From DAOTXL01 sp034434895 (lineage in GTDB: Bacteria; Chloroflexota; Anaerolineae; JAAYZQ01): a DNA stretch of 6,801 nucleotides. The position numbers and the translations under genes were made by a program. How positions within the stretch are numbered: the first letter of the stretch is position 1; the number at the start of each line of letters is the position of its first letter. Positions 6,298 through 6,801 of the stretch are shown piece after piece. Location of the stretch: assembly GCA_034434895.1 (NCBI GenBank), contig DAOTYI010000125.1, positions 1 through 6,801 on the forward strand, written 5' to 3'. The notes below the pieces were generated by a model. The model was given only the letters and a program-made list of their open reading frames with translations. It did no database searches and was not told where the DNA came from.

Positions 6298-6309
6298 CCA
6301 GGCGCCTGG
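6298..6309. promoter_or_regulatory. 12-bp perfect palindrome at the recD2 transcription start
   Basis: CCAGGCGCCTGG is fully self-complementary. It begins at or just after the predicted recD2 start site (about 6310) and ends 14 bases before the ATG. It could be an operator for a dimeric regulator or a short leader hairpin. No family assignment is possible from the sequence. Confidence 0.4.
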
Positions 6310-6316
6310 CCCTTTC

Positions 6317-6345
6317 AGCTTACCACATTCCGGGTTTGCTGTCAA
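6317..6345 (-). promoter_or_regulatory. Promoter of recD2
   Basis: On the minus strand a perfect -35 box TTGACA (6345-6340) is followed after 17 nt by TAAGCT (6322-6317), a weaker -10 matching TATAAT at three positions. Transcription would start near 6310 and give a leader of about 27 nt before the recD2 ATG. Confidence 0.6.
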
Positions 6346-6364
6346 TCGTCCCGTCCGCGCCGGG

Positions 6365-6393
6365 TTGCAAATCCGGCACTTCTCGATTATAAT
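6365..6393 (+). promoter_or_regulatory. Promoter of the glycosyltransferase gene
   Basis: TTGCAA (6365-6370) is followed after exactly 17 nt by a perfect TATAAT (6388-6393). Transcription would start near 6400, leaving a leader of about 37 nt before the TTG start. The -35 box is 19 bp from that of the divergent recD2 promoter. A short inverted repeat, GCCGG (6359-6363) with CCGGC (6373-6377), flanks the -35 box. Confidence 0.7.
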
Positions 6394-6426
6394 CCAGCCA
6401 TGCTCGCCCTGGGGGTGGGCTCAAGC

Positions 6427-6431
6427 GGAGG
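6427..6431 (+). promoter_or_regulatory. Ribosome binding site deciding the TTG start
   Basis: GGAGG lies 5 nt before TTG (6437-6439). No ATG or GTG occurs in this frame between the promoter and 6476, and the ATG at 6476 falls inside the conserved VIPMYNEE motif. The TTG is therefore the best start. Confidence 0.7.
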
Positions 6432-6436
6432 GCAGT

Positions 6437-6801
6437 TTGACCGAATCCACCACTTTGATCAGCATCGTTATTCCGATGTACAACGAGGAACGGGCCATCG
6501 GCGCCGAGTTGGAACGGATCACGGCGACGATGGAACGGAGCGGCCGGCCCTATGAGATCATCGTCGTGGACGACGGCTCCACCGATGGCAGCGCCGAGAT
6601 TGTGCGTCGCTGGGAGGGGGTGCGGCTGATCCAGCATCCGGTCAACCGGGGGACGGGGGCGGCGCGGACCACCGGCCTGAAAGCGGCCCGTGGCGAAGTG
6701 ATCGTCATGACCGATGCCGACGGCACCTATCCCAATCAGGAGATGCCCCGCCTGGTGGCGGTGTTGGAGGAGCAGGGCTGCGATATGGTCATCGGCGCCC
6801 G
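6437..6801 (+). CDS. Family 2 glycosyltransferase, 3' end cut by the window
   Basis: The enzyme transfers a sugar from a nucleotide-sugar donor, probably to a lipid-phosphate carrier, in cell-envelope glycan synthesis. The window shows the first 121 residues, all within a GT-A fold. SIVIPMYNEE at 9-18 is the first beta strand and nucleotide-binding loop. VVDDGSTDGS (43-52) carries the conserved aspartates, NRGTGAARTTGLKAARGE follows, and TDADGTYP (92-99) holds the metal-binding DXD motif, Asp93-Ala-Asp95. The DADGTYP form and VIGAR soon after resemble dolichol- or undecaprenyl-phosphate glycosyltransferases, but donor and acceptor cannot be fixed from this half. Whether C-terminal membrane helices exist is not visible. 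The start is TTG, supported by GGAGG at 5-nt spacing and by a strong promoter upstream. The gene is divergent from recD2. Confidence 0.9.
   Translation, partial: MTESTTLISIVIPMYNEERAIGAELERITATMERSGRPYEIIVVDDGSTDGSAEIVRRWEGVRLIQHPVNRGTGAARTTGLKAARGEVIVMTDADGTYPNQEMPRLVAVLEEQGCDMVIGA

Noticed and set aside
6400..6555. ATG at the predicted start site of the glycosyltransferase transcript, opening a 51-codon leaderless frame
   Set aside because: It overlaps the glycosyltransferase in another frame, its product has no motif, and the in-frame TTG with GGAGG explains the conserved protein better.
6320..6637. Minus-strand open frame of 105 codons
   Set aside because: It covers both divergent promoters and the conserved N terminus of the glycosyltransferase on the other strand.

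Overview
The window is bacterial and gene-dense. It has five protein genes (two cut by the window edges), three credible promoters and one structured gap. GC content is high in most genes, GTG and TTG starts occur with good Shine-Dalgarno sequences, and the gene set fits a GC-rich bacterium. A Chloroflexota (Anaerolineae/Caldilineae-like) origin is my best guess, but it rests on general resemblance rather than a decisive marker.

Layout: (1) Positions 1-1193, plus strand, hold the 3' part of a radical SAM/SPASM enzyme, probably a peptide- or protein-maturing enzyme. (2) Positions 1194-1510 are a gap between convergent genes. It contains an unusually dense run of perfect inverted repeats, several of them enclosed by a 9-bp outer stem. 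(3) Positions 1511-4012, minus strand, hold a three-gene ABC exporter operon: a BcrA/CcmA-type ATPase and then two paralogous six-helix ABC-2 permeases. The permease starts are each 12 nt after the preceding stop, and each Shine-Dalgarno overlaps that stop codon. A promoter with a palindrome in its spacer lies just upstream. (4) Positions 4088-6283, minus strand, hold a complete RecD2-type DNA helicase. (5) Positions 6284-6436 carry divergent promoters, one for recD2 and one for a family 2 glycosyltransferase. (6) The glycosyltransferase starts at a TTG at 6437 and runs off the right edge.

Functional picture: the ATPase and the two permeases should form one membrane exporter. The helicase and the glycosyltransferase look like unrelated housekeeping neighbours sharing a divergent promoter region. 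The radical SAM enzyme points towards the exporter operon from the other side; a peptide-maturation/export link is conceivable but not shown, because no precursor peptide gene is visible and the genes are convergent. The exporter operon is visibly lower in GC than its flanks in sampled blocks, so it may be a later insertion or may simply reflect membrane-protein and lineage codon use. The hairpin cluster at 1230-1419 is the part that known gene families do not explain.
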